Assembly (NCBI GenBank): GCA_945643635.1
Contig: CALZFC010000006.1
Span: forward strand, 359,501-423,500
Direction of reading: 5' to 3'
DNA from: Allodiplogaster sudhausi
Lineage: Eukaryota; Nematoda; Chromadorea; Rhabditida; Diplogasteridae
DNA: 64,000 nucleotides
This document shows, piece by piece, positions 11,858 through 22,563 of the stretch; position 1 is the first letter of the stretch, and each line of letters opens with the position of its first letter. The notes beneath the pieces were generated by a model, which saw only the letters and a program-made list of their open reading frames with translations, was not told the origin of the DNA and ran no database searches. The translations under genes and the position numbers were made by a program.

Positions 11858-11885
11858 ATCAAACTGGCGTCAGTTTGATCAAGAT
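11858..11885. repeat. Subterminal 12-bp hairpin of the TIR element
   Basis: TTGATCAAACTG and CAGTTTGATCAA are perfect inverted repeats separated by GCGT, just inside the right terminal repeat. The left end has no equivalent. Confidence 0.7.
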
Positions 11886-12019
11886 TAATAGCACGGCAGG
11901 ATGCTGTAGGGGCCGGCCTTGACGAAGGCACGCAGATCCTCCTTGCATATATCCATCCGGAAGGTGGGCGCAAATCGTCGTGCAGCTAAAGGATTACATT
12001 GCTTAGCGCATGAAAGAAT

Positions 12020-12095
12020 GAATATTGAGAGAGCGAAAGAGAGACAGAGAGAGAGACAGAGAGAGAGAGAGACAGAGAGAGAGAGACAGAGACAC

Positions 12096-12128
<33 letters not shown>

Positions 12129-12355
12129 CAGAGAGAGAGAGACAGAGACAGGAAGAGCGAGAGAGCGAGAGAGGGAGAGACAGGAAGAGCATGAGAGAGA
12201 GAGAGAGAGAGAGAGAGAAAAATAAAGACAGAGACATGACGAGCGAGAGAGCGAGATAGAGAAAGACAGAAAGACAGAGATAGGAAGAGCGAGAGCGCGT
12301 GCGCGAGAGAGGGAGAGAGGGAGAGAGCGAGAGAGAGAGAGAGGGGGAGAGAAGA
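12020..12355. repeat. Long (GA)n tract
   Basis: About 330 bases of GAGA/GACA repeats, orthologous in position to the CT tract upstream of the exon at 33816 (inverted copy). Open frames in it are low-complexity artefacts. Confidence 0.85.
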
Positions 12356-12359
12356 TCTT

Positions 12360-14250
12360 ACCATTGTGGCTCATCCTCCTCCCTGGGGGCATTTATTTAT
12401 TCATTCTTATTGACTCGTTATTATTGAAGATGCATTGATGTTATCTTGTAAGGGCCGGATGGACATCGGAGTGATAGCATGTTAAGGTATTAATTGCCAA
12501 TCCAACCATTGAATGCTTTACTTATAATATGCTTACCATGCCTCTGTCTCTTTCACCTTCTCTGTCCCTCTCTTTCCTCTTTCCACTGGATTTCTCTTAT
12601 CTTTGACGCGTCGCCAAGTTACTCATTATTGCTGTCCCCCTACCTCGTGCCGGCTTCTACCGTGCAACTTTAAGGGTCAAGGCAATCGATTAAGCTTCTC
12701 CCTCGCGTCTTCTCCTCCTTCTCCTTCCTTTCTTCATTCTCTGCAACACCGAGTCCCCCTCGGTTCTTCTCTTCCCCGGTTTCTGATTTTATTTAAATCG
12801 TTGTCGACTATTTCGTCATCATTGTTGTTACCTTGAGAAGTGGCTAAGGCCGAATAAACTTGTATTGTTACGAGTTGTGGTCTTGGTAAGCTTTATTAAG
12901 GACAAGAGTCACGAGTAACAGTGCGCCTCTATTACTTGAAGAGTGATACGATGGTTGGGCGCCATTCTTTCCTCGACACCCTGACCAAATTAAGGCCAAA
13001 TAGGTTTGCCAAGCGCATCATGACCGGCGACCGTGAAATATGGTCGGTGGCCGTAAAATATATACCGGAATATTCATGAATCACCAAACGGACGTAAACC
13101 GCCAATTTGAAATCGCCGAATAAAACTCATGTTTTACGAGAAAAGGTTTCGAAGCAAGGATCGTGGCAAATTGCCAGGATCACGTTGCTAAAATGTATCG
13201 TACTATAAGATCGGCCATTGCTAGGAGTTTCCGAGTTTAAGCCTCCTTTAAAGGAAATAGTGCCTAACAAACGCCACTGACCTTCGAGTAGAACTCGGTG
13301 TCATAGCTGAACAAGGTCCGGCGCAGCCCCCCGATCAGGGGTACAAACCCTCCCGGCCGGGGGGGGGTACAAAGTAAAAACAAGGATTAAATAAGCCAGA
13401 AATGGGGAAAAATAGTGTGCAAAATTATGGTGTGACAGTAGGCGGACCGCTTGTGCAAAAAACCAATTACAAGTGAAGAAAACGAATTGCAGGCAAAATT
13501 TTAGGCCAGATTTCGAATATGTTCACGCTTTTTTCTCTTCGTTGCTTATACTTTTAATGCGTATACTTAGTTTCCTGATTTACAAGGACTCTTCATATCA
13601 AGTGACGTGATTGCGCAGTTTGATCAATCCTAGCTGGTTCTGGGCGATCGTCGCGGTGGCCCTTATCTTCCGCCTCTTGTGAGTTAAATGTTATTTGTTT
13701 TCTTTTGCTATTGATCATTACTTCTTTAGCCAAAATCATCAGCTTTGGACTGCTGCAGTTCATCGAATTGTGAATCAAATGCAAATTGTCAAATTTCAAA
13801 ATTTAGAGCGCATTGCTGTTGAGAGCGCATTGCCACCCCTACTAAACGGGAATTTAGTGTTACCGTATACGTATTAGTGTTACCTTCTCTTCAATTCATG
13901 GAATGTCGAAGGATGCGGCACTCAGTACACTAAAATGTTCTCTAAGTGTCGCCTTGACACCCCGTGATCACACCGAATTGTAAAACGGCCTCAAACGCAC
14001 TTCTATCATGTACATATGTATCTTTCTTTCTTCATCTTCTTTATTTTCATATCTTTCCGTTCTGATGTCCCTCATTCCACTCATATGTCCCTCTTTCCAT
14101 TCAGATGACCCTCTTGCCGTTCAATTGTCCCTCTTTCCGTTAAGGTGTTTCTCGTTCAATTCATACTCCCCTTCACATCTTAATTACTTTATACACACAT
14201 AGATGTAAAATTCTTTATTCAATTTAACAATTCAAGAAAAATACAAAAAT
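12360..14250. other. No supportable gene
   Basis: Mixed unique sequence. 12990-13050 can be read as FAKRIMTGDREIW on the plus strand, faintly like a mariner transposase block, but the frame does not continue. A C/G-rich patch lies at 13320-13370. No splice-linked exon series was found. Confidence 0.4.
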
Positions 14251-14339
14251 ACATGCCTCTCTTGCCCCCCCCCCCCTCTATGCACGAGCGGAAAATAATA
14301 ATTTTTATAATAAGAACAATGATAATTTTCGATCTTAGA

Positions 14340-14633
14340 TATCTCTCTCCTCCCTCTCTCTCTTTCTCTCTCTCCTCCTCTCTCTTTCCTCTCCTCTCTC
14401 TCTTTCCTCGCTCTCCTCCCTTCCCCCTCCCTCTGCTCTCTCTCCTCCTCTCTCTCTCTCTCGCCTCTCTCTTTCTTTTCTCTCTCTCTCTCTCTCTGTC
14501 TCCCTCTCTATCTTTCCTCTCTCTCTTTCCTCTCTCTCTCCTCCCTCTCCTCTCTCTCCTCCCTTTCCCCCTCCCTCTCCTCTCTCTCCTCCCCCCCCCC
14601 TCTCTCTCTCCTCTCTCTCTCCCTCTCTCTCTT
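14340..14633. repeat. Long interrupted (CT)n tract
   Basis: About 290 bases of CTCTC with C-runs. The 172-aa minus-strand and 133-aa plus-strand frames here are low-complexity. Confidence 0.85.
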
Positions 14634-14726
14634 CATCGTTCAGTAAACCAATGAAACTCTTCGATCCCTTTAAAACAAACAAAAAATTTCCCTCACTTTG
14701 TGCAAAGTCAACCCATTCGGTTACAG

Positions 14727-14881
14727 GTCGTGGTGCGAGTGTAGGAAAGGACGTGGATGGAGGAAGGAAGGAGGAGGAGGAGGAGGTTGAGGAGGACCGG
14801 AAGGGAGAGACGGAGTCTGGTGAGAAGGAGGCCGAGCCAGCAGGGGTCCGCAAGGACCAGCTAGCCGGCCATGGTGGAGTG
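14727..14881 (+). CDS. Acidic exon candidate
   Basis: Bounded by TTACAG and GTCAGT. One frame stays open and encodes a Glu/Lys-rich segment (RGASVGKDVDGGRKEEEEEV... to ...KDQLAGHGGV). It resembles in style the acidic exons at 27035-27154 and 27459-27576. It may be an upstream exon of the gene family spread over 15-30 kb. No family was recognised. Confidence 0.35.
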
Positions 14882-15299
14882 GTCAGTCTAGCTATCTTTC
14901 TTTCTTTGGCGTGCAGACACTTTTAAGCTTCAGAGATTTTCAGAAGGGTATAAAAAAATTATCGAAAGAGTAATCGCCTTACAATCAGAACTTGCCGTTA
15001 ATAGTAATTTCATATAATTTTTTTTCGGAAGGTCCCCTCTTTACCATGCTTATTTTTCGGGAGAATCCCTTGCAAAATTTTAAACACTGCGTGGAGATTC
15101 GAGAGGGGATAATTATACAAAATGGAAAGAAGAGAGATAGACAGTTGGGCAAGCAAAAATGGAGAAAGGATGGGACCGAACGGTTTAATTAGTAAGGGAC
15201 CTGTATTCAAGGAAAATGAAAGTGTCCTAGTCATAACAAGCAGTAGTTTTGATTCTAGGGAAAAAATTAATGATGTTCTATTCCTTTAAATAAAAAAAG

Positions 15300-15960
15300 G
15301 CTAACATAGGTAGGTTTTGCTATCCTGCTCGCGTCTCTGCCTCTCTCTCTGCCAAGTCCTTGCTGGGTTTCCGTTGCCGAATGCTTGCCAGATCGATAAT
15401 TCTTGATTCTAAAATAGTTAATCACAAAGCACTATATCTTTTTCAATATTATTTGTTAGTATAATTTATGCTAATGCAATAAAGTACCAGGAATAGATAA
15501 AACGTAGGAAACACCTTTGAGGAAAGCAGAAGAAAAATAAATTTTGTTCTCTTTTTATTTCCATGGGTTGCAAAATTATTTTTTTTTTAATGATTAAATG
15601 ACGTCATACGTGAAAAAAAATATTTGCAAAAACGTATCTAATCTGCTTATCCCCGCTCAGTAGATAGACCGAGTTGGCCGTGTAGTTCGTCAAGCTGTCG
15701 ATGAAGCTGCTGAAAATTAAAGCAATATGTTTTTAAGTTATATTTATTATTATTTTTTTTTTTTTGAGTAAATATGCAAAAAATAGAAAGGGCAAAAGGT
15801 ATCATCATTTTTTTTTCCAAATTTCGTATTTTCTCTTTTAGGAGGACGAAGAAACGAGAGTGGACGCGGAGCGGAGTGGCAATGCTGAGGCCCTTATCCT
15901 CGCCCCGCGCAAGCCCACGAAGGCAAGCAAGAACACACAGCTACCCTTACACTAATTTGC
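15300..15960. repeat. Diverged third copy of the 1.65-kb duplicated unit
   Basis: 15300-15480 aligns with 18508-18690 (shared GCCAAGTCCTTG, GATCGATA, AATAGTTA(A/T)(T/C)CACAAAGC). 15842-15922 is an exon candidate (EDEETRVDAERSGNAEALIL then APRKPTK), with acceptor TTTTAG and a GC-type donor (AAG|GCAAGC). Its APRKP ending matches the APSKP and APSKK endings of exons at 21699 and 22676. Confidence 0.5.
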
Positions 15961-16619
15961 AGCTTTGTTTCATTCTCTCTCTCTCTCTCTTTCCCTCTCT
16001 CTCTCCTCTCTCTCTCTCTCTCTTTCCCTCCCTGTCTTTCTCTTTCCCTCTCTCTCGGATAATCTGAGTTGCACCAAATAATAAATTTTTGAAGCCTAAC
16101 AAGGATTCATTCAAGTATTGGTGTCACAAAGATAGGCACGAGAATTCGGCATCAGGCTTCAAAACGGCCTTATTAGGTTTCAATTTCGCATTATTTGGCC
16201 GGTTTAAAATTTCTATATCAGCTGAAATGAACCATCAAAATTCACAAACAAGCATTCAATTACGTGATTATCCATGAATTTCATAGCCTATACAATGATA
16301 AATGAATTGCAACCTAGCGTCCAAGTTAACACGAGATAGGAAACCAAAAATTAATCAAAAAGACGAAACAATAGATTCAACTTAACAAATTAACAGATTC
16401 AACTTAACAAATTAACAAACTGCATCAGCAGGTTTCAGCTGACATTCGCAGAGAGAAGAGACTTCAGTCGGTGGCGGAACTCGACTGTGCATTGGCTGCA
16501 AGACTCTTCTTCCGAACAGAACGAGCTTGCGTTCTATAATAAATATGACTGTTTGGAATAAAGTAGATCATATATTATTGAAATGTATGAAATAAAAAAA
16601 TGGAAAAAGTGAAACGCAC

Positions 16620-16907
16620 GTGATGTAAGTCCAGTAGTGCGCCCAGATTGAGCAGACGGCGCCTTCGAGCCCGTTGGTGTCTCCATCCGGGACGGAGAGA
16701 GCGGCCATGAAAGCGTCTAAAGAAGTGTTAGTAGAGTCTATCGATATATAGAGTACTAGACACAGACCGACACATGCATTCAGCATCTCCATCGGAATCG
16801 AGAGGAGACCCTTCTGTGGGTTCTCAGACACCGTGTAGAGGTGCAGCGAATCGTTGGGAATCAGCTAACGCAAAAGTAGGCATTGTATGTCAACCAAGCA
16901 GAGAGAG

Positions 16908-16941
<34 letters not shown>

Positions 16942-17834
16942 AAAGGAGGGAGGGAAAGAAAGATCTTAACCTGATTGATGCAACCGAGCGAAACGTGCTT
17001 CACGACCTTGCTGAGAGGACCCGTCTTCGTATAGCAACGGGACAAGGCAGCGAGCACGTCACCAGAACCTGAAGTATTCAAATATGTATTGACAAATATT
17101 TATAAGACTAAACAACCTCCAGAAAGAGGTGTGACGAAGTAGCTCTGGTGCGCTTGGGCGTGTCAGATTTGCCAGAAAAACCGTTGACTGGGAGGCGCCG
17201 TGGAACATGTGCATCTATGTTAACCCACATTTAAACACACATTTAAGAAAAGAAATATCAATACTACCTGGAACAATCCCTCGCGCACTCCGCGCATATA
17301 CTGATGCGGTGGCTGACAAAGTCGCCACTCCTTAGAAATTGGCGCATGAATTGCTCATGAGTTGTTGGGGTGCCCATCAAAGTACAGCCCGAGGCCTGTC
17401 AATGCACAATACTCACTTCTTTTGAATACAAACATGTATACGTAGCTAACATTATAAAGGAGCAATAGAAGACATGGAAAATACTTCTTTTTGAACGAAC
17501 TGGCATAGCTGAACGAGTTGTCGAGGAGGTACTGAAGGCGGGAAAGCACTTCCGAAGGAGTGTTGCTCAAGTTTAATCAATTGGTTTCGTAAAGTCTTGG
17601 ATAGAAATAACAAAAATATTCCTCACAATCAGGATCGGGCGAGTTCGCTCTTTCTTCCATTTCTTCTGGAAGAGAAGGGGCAACAGAGTCTTCATCGCTT
17701 TCGAATCCAACAACGTCCACCTCTTCCTCTTCAGCTTCTTCGGTTTCTCTTCTTCTCTTCCGCATAGCATGCTCTGCTTGAGCGACTGCGTCGCGCACGA
17801 GCTTTCGCCGGCTAGGTGTCACAAACCTTCGCAT
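16620..17834 (-). CDS. Unrecognised minus-strand gene, incomplete model
   Basis: A first exon candidate (17627-17834) starts MRRFVTPSRRKLVRDAVAQA and is followed by an Arg-rich then acidic stretch and an SP-rich end. Three exons near the other end connect cleanly in phase: 16971-17068 (SGDVLAALSRCYTKTGPLSK...), 16774-16864 (LIPNDSLHLYTVSENPQKGL...) and 16620-16716 (AFMAALSVPDGDTNGLEGAV...). The exons between (17100-17570; for example NTPSEVLSRLQYLLDNSFSY) could not be joined in frame, so the gene may be damaged or my model wrong. Composition is ordinary for a globular protein. No family recognised. Confidence 0.5.
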
Positions 17835-18515
17835 CTTCTGAAAACGTCAAAATAAAGTAACAATAAACAGTATTAGAAAACAAACGAGAAAAAATAAGCC
17901 ATAGTAGCGCCCACATTTCTGAAGTGAAGCGCTTTCCAACGGTGTCAGAATTTACTTACAGTAAGTGACACTACCCACACCAAAACCCTCGAGATTTACG
18001 AAAGGCTTGACTAGGCTCATTGGAATATTATTTGGTCCAAATTCTCGATGAGATATTATTTGGTGCAAGTCAGATTACCAGAGCTCTCTCTCTCTCTCTC
18101 TCTAGTCTTTCCTTCTTATCTCTCTCTCACCCCCTGTCTCCTTCGCTATCTTTCTTTCTTATTTTTCTTTCTCATCTCTCTCTCCCTCCCTCCTTCCTCC
18201 TTTTTCCCTTCTAATCTCTCTCTCTCTCTCTCTCTCTCTTTCTCACCATCTTGTTTTTTTTCTCGATATTCTTTCGTATTATTCAATTTCTGGATACGAA
18301 CTTCTACAGAAAAAAATGTTATGATGAAAATCAGGTGTAATTTTCCGTTTTGAAAAAATATGTATTTTTAATTTCGATTACGTTTCCGCCGCATAGTCTA
18401 ATAAAAAATAGGAGCATTAATAAACTCAACTGTTTGGTACAGAATGTTTAGGGAAAAAAGTATTAAAACGATGCTTTACCACTAAATAAAATTAAAAGAA
18501 AAAAAGACGGTTAAC

Positions 18516-18618
18516 CTAGATGGTTTTCCTTTGCTGCTCGCTGTGCTGCCTTTGCCAAGTCCTTGGCTGTGTTTCTCTTGCTGATCTCGCTTGTCTGTCT
18601 GATCGATAGTTCGTGCTC
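18516..18618 (-). CDS. Coiled-coil-like exon candidate, unit 1
   Basis: An ATTCTAG acceptor and GTTAAC donor bound a 34-codon frame beginning EHELSIRQTSEISKRNTAKD and continuing Ala/Lys-rich. An identical copy lies at 20171-20273. The diverged copy at 15.3 kb loses the frame part-way. Unlinked to other exons; function unknown. Confidence 0.35.
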
Positions 18619-19181
18619 CTAGAATAGTTATCCACAAAGCGGGCGCGCACTGTACGTTTTTCATTCGAATATTTAGTTAATAAAGTAAAAAAAAAATTAG
18701 CGTAAAATTTTTCTCTTGATTCAACGGTTAGCATTTTTTAACGATTTAAAAAAGCGAGAAAAGAAAAGAAAATATTCAAATCATATCTAATCTGCTCGCG
18801 GTGCTGTGGTTCATCGCGCAGTGCGCACGAGTAGGTGGCTAAGGATGAAGCGGATGCTAAATTAAAGCAAGATATTAAATTTAGTGATTTTCGTTTGTTG
18901 AGTGAATTTATTTATATATTTTTTCAGTCTACAAATGTGCAAACAAAAATCCGAAAAAAGGCATCACCACTGTCCGTCAACACGGCTAATTCCCTGAAGG
19001 GAGGTCTAGAAAGGGAAGAAAAGAGAGCAGTAGTATTAAAGTGAATAAAATTGCATGTAGCTGTATTACTTTAGAATATGCAGCATCTTTAGTTGCACTG
19101 ATAGCATGACTTGGTATTCTATATGTTGTCTCATCTTTAATTGATGTATAAATACACAAATAAATAAATAAATAAATACAG

Positions 19182-19301
19182 GCGAGCAATGAACCGCCGC
19201 GCAGCATCTGCCGTCGCCTCTTCCCGAGACCCCATCGCCAAGCTCACACGAGTGAGGGCGATCAAGGAGTGGTTGGAGAAGCGGGACTTCCGCACTCTTC
19301 C
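19182..19301 (+). CDS. Exon candidate with IKEWLEKRDF motif, unit 1
   Basis: Bounded by a TACAG acceptor and GTTAGT donor. The frame reads MNRRAASAVASSRDPIAKLT then RVRAIKEWLEKRDFRTLP. The copy at 20838-20957 is identical. It could be an upstream exon of the plus-strand gene that continues at 21699, but the connecting phase was not established. No family recognised. Confidence 0.4.
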
Positions 19302-19421
19302 GTTAGTTCATATTCTCACATCTATCTATCTCATTTCCCGTATTAATAATAATAAGAGAGAGAGAGAGACATACAAGAGTGTAAGGAAACACAGCTACCA
19401 TACCTGTACTTTTGCTGGTTT

Positions 19422-19463
<42 letters not shown>

Positions 19464-21077
19464 TCTCCCGCGCAATCTCACTTTATTGTCTTTCCTTCTC
19501 TTCTGTCTCTTGTCTTTCTCTATGTTCCTCTCTCTCTCTTTCTCTTCTTCGCAATCTCTCGTTCTTGTTTTTCCTTCTCTTCTCTCTTGTATTTTTCTCT
19601 CTTTCTCTTGCACTCTGTCTCGCTATCCTCTTTTACATCATGATTCTCTCGTTCATATCGTTTACAATTTCTAGGCATGAAATTACAGAGTAAATTTTCA
19701 CGAAGAAACATCAGGTGTAATTAAAAAAAATATATTTATATTTTAATTTATATTCTACAGAAAACGAGAGAACATTTTCTATATTAGAAAAAAAAAGATT
19801 ATAAAAAAAACCGCTGTATTATCGTGTAAAAAAGAGGATCAATTTGATTAAATGAAAGAGGATGCTATTTTTAGCTTTTTTTTTTTAAAAATAAATCATT
19901 AATAAAAGATCTCGATATTCTTTTCTTCGTATTATTCAATTTCTGGATACGAACTTCTACAGAAAAAAAATGTTATGATGAAAATCAGGTGTAATTTTCC
20001 GGTTTGAAAAAATATGTATTTTTAATTTCGATTACGTTTCCGCCGCATAGTCTAATAAAAAATAGGAGCATTAATAAACTCAACTGTTTGGTACAGAATG
20101 TTTAGGGAAAAAAAGTATTAAAAAGATGCTTTACCACTAAATAAAATTAAAAGAAAAAAAGACGGTTAACCTAGATGGTTTTCCTTTGCTGCTCGCTGTG
20201 CTGCCTTTGCCAAGTCCTTGGCTGTGTTTCTCTTGCTGATCTCGCTTGTCTGTCTGATCGATAGTTCGTGCTCCTAGAATAGTTATCCACAAAGCGGGCG
20301 CGCACTGTACGTTTTTCATTCGAATATTTAGTTAATAAAGTAAAAAAAAAATTAGCGTAAAATTTTTCTCTTGATTCTACGGTTAGCATTTTTTAACGAT
20401 TTAAAAAAAGCGAGAAAAGAAAAGAAAATATTCAAATCATATCTAATCTGCTCGCGGTGCTGTGGTTCATCGCGCAGTGCGCACGAGTAGGTGGCTAAGG
20501 ATGAAGCGGATACTAAATTAAAGCAAGATATTAAATTTAGTGATTTTCGTTTGTTGAGTGAATTTATTTATATATTTTTTCAGTCTACAAATGTGCAAAC
20601 AAAAATCCGAAAAAAGGCATCACCACTGTCCGTCAACACGGCTAATTCCCTGAAGGGAGGTCTAGAAAGGGAAGAAAAGAGAGCAGTAGTATTAAAGTGA
20701 ATAAAATTGCATGTAGCTGTATTACTTTAGAATATGCAGCATCTTTAGTTGCACTGATAGCATGACTTGGTATTCTATATGTTGTCTCATCTTTAATTGA
20801 TGTATAAATACACAAATAAATAAATAAATAAATACAGGCGAGCAATGAACCGCCGCGCAGCATCTGCCGTCGCCTCTTCCCGAGACCCCATCGCCAAGCT
20901 CACACGAGTGAGGGCGATCAAGGAGTGGTTGGAGAAGCGGGACTTCCGCACTCTTCCGTTAGTTCATATTCTCACATCTATCTATCTCATTTCCCGTATT
21001 AATAATAATAAGAGAGAGAGAGAGACATACAAGAGTGTAAGGAAACACAGCTACCATACCTGTACTTTTGCTGGTTT

Positions 21078-21121
<44 letters not shown>

Positions 21122-21698
21122 TCTCCCGCGCAATCTCACTTTATTGTCTTTCCTTCTCTTCTGTCTCTTGTCTTTCTCTATGTTCCTCTCTCTCTCTTTC
21201 TCTTCTTCGCAATCTCTCGTTCTTGTCTTTCCTTCTCTTCTCTCTTGTATTTTTCTCTCTTTCTCTTGCACTCTGTCTCGCTATCCTCTTTTACATCATG
21301 ATTCTCTCGTTCATATCGTTTACAATTTCTAGGCATGAAATTACAGAGTAAATTTTCACGAAGAAACATCAGGTGTAATTAAAAAAAATATATTTATATT
21401 TTAATTTATATTCTACAGAAAACGAGAGAACATTTTCTATATTAGAAAAAAAAAAGATTATAAAAAAACCGCTGTATTATCGTGTAAAAAAGAGGATCAA
21501 TTTGATTAAATGAAAGAGGATGCTATTTTTAGCTTTTTTTTTAAAAAAATAAATCATTAATAAAAGATAGTTGTTTTTAGACAAATAATTCCCAAATTTT
21601 TATTTTCAAATAATGCTTTTTTGATATTCAGTCTGGGCGGGTTAGTATTTTAAACAATTATGTGAATGAATGGAAAAAAAGTAAGAACCTTACCTCAG

Positions 21699-22445
21699 AC
21701 GGAAGAGCGCGAGCAGATGAGGAATGAGCTGCTTATGCGCGCGCCCAGCAAGCCCAGACGGACGGTAAGTTAACGATTTTCTATTTACATATTTACATAA
21801 ATATTAGAGCCTTACACAGCTTTTTTATGATGAATTTGATTTAATGAAAGAGGATACCTGACTGTTTTTTTTAAAAATAGATTTTGATAAATTTTTTTAT
21901 TTTCAAAATCGCCTTGGTTTGCTATACAGAATGAGAAAGATATGACTCCGGGATAGCCCAAAACTGGGTCTTTTTAACCCGAGTTCAAATATAACAACAA
22001 AACAATTTCAAGAAAAGGAATAGCCTTTCATTTTTACAATTATTATGTCTCTTTTGTCTGGATTCCGGAAATTTAAAAAATGCAAAACGATTATTTAATA
22101 GATTTATCATTAACTAACTGCTCATAAGATATTTTTTTTCTAAAAAAAATGTAACAAAAATGCGACATAAAAATTTGGAGAGAGGCAAGTAGATATCGGA
22201 AAGTGGATGGTGGAAAGAAGAGAGAGAAGAGAAAAAAACTGGTGAGAGAGGAGAGCTGTGCTGATTGTGAGTAAGAAACAAAAGTGCAGGGAAAAACAGA
22301 TAGAATAGAAGAGACATAAATGCCTGAGGAGAGGGGCTAACCAACTTTTCTCCTTATCTTTTCAACTATTGCAGGAGGAAGAGATGCTTGCTCTTCGTCA
22401 GGAGCAGGAAGGAGAGGGCTCGCCAGCGCTCGAGAGAGAGCGAGT

Positions 22446-22476
<31 letters not shown>

Positions 22477-22521
22477 GTGAATGAGAGAGTGAAAGAGAGA
22501 GAGGTGAATGAGAGAGAGTGA

Positions 22522-22563
<42 letters not shown>

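Larger units (their letters stand above)
8855..11896. mobile_element. 3,042-bp TIR element with captured exons
   Basis: The ends are exact inverted repeats: CCGTGCTATTAATCT at 8855-8869 and its complement at 11882-11896. A second inward match, GAGCTGAG(C/T)GAAATTT, follows on both sides. The element is flanked by CAG on both sides (8852-8854 and 11897-11899). Removing the element plus one CAG restores the uninterrupted sequence of the paralogous exon at 33.9 kb, so the boundaries and the 3-bp target duplication are well supported. No transposase-like frame was seen. Inside are exon-like blocks with splice sites. The superfamily is unknown; 3-bp duplications occur in several DNA transposon groups, but these termini match none that I recognise. 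Confidence 0.85.
8594..11985 (-). pseudogene. Split copy of the 33.8 kb gene's last two exons
   Basis: Minus-strand copy of the region at 33.6-34.2 kb. The penultimate exon is broken in two: 5' half at 11897-11985, 3' half at 8789-8854. Between them lies a 3,042-bp insertion. The last exon (8594-8662) encodes AKGMRPSKRRDRKWRR... ending in TGA, with the stop at the same place as in the 33.8 kb copy. The 5' half also has a 1-nt deletion near the GWxY(S)KED motif, so the frame was lost independently. Flanking introns (CT tract upstream, GA-rich intron downstream) are also conserved, so this was a genomic duplication, not a retrocopy. Confidence 0.75.
18262..21566. repeat. Near-identical tandem duplication, 2 x about 1.65 kb
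   Basis: Unit 1 runs from about 18262 to 19909 and unit 2 from about 19910 to 21566, offset 1,655-1,656 bp. Differences are a handful of substitutions and homopolymer length changes (for example one Ala/Thr change in the frame at 18835/20491). Each unit holds two exon candidates: minus-strand 18516-18618 / 20171-20273 and plus-strand 19182-19301 / 20838-20957, plus a (CT)n tract. The near identity implies a recent event or an assembly duplication. Confidence 0.9.

Noticed and set aside
11885..12392. 159- and 129-codon minus-strand frames
   Set aside because: Low-complexity repeat; only the short non-repetitive end belongs to the split exon copy.
12960..13200. Possible mariner transposase remnant
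   Set aside because: One short block (AKRIMTGDRE) is suggestive, but the frame is interrupted and no terminal repeats or other motifs were found.
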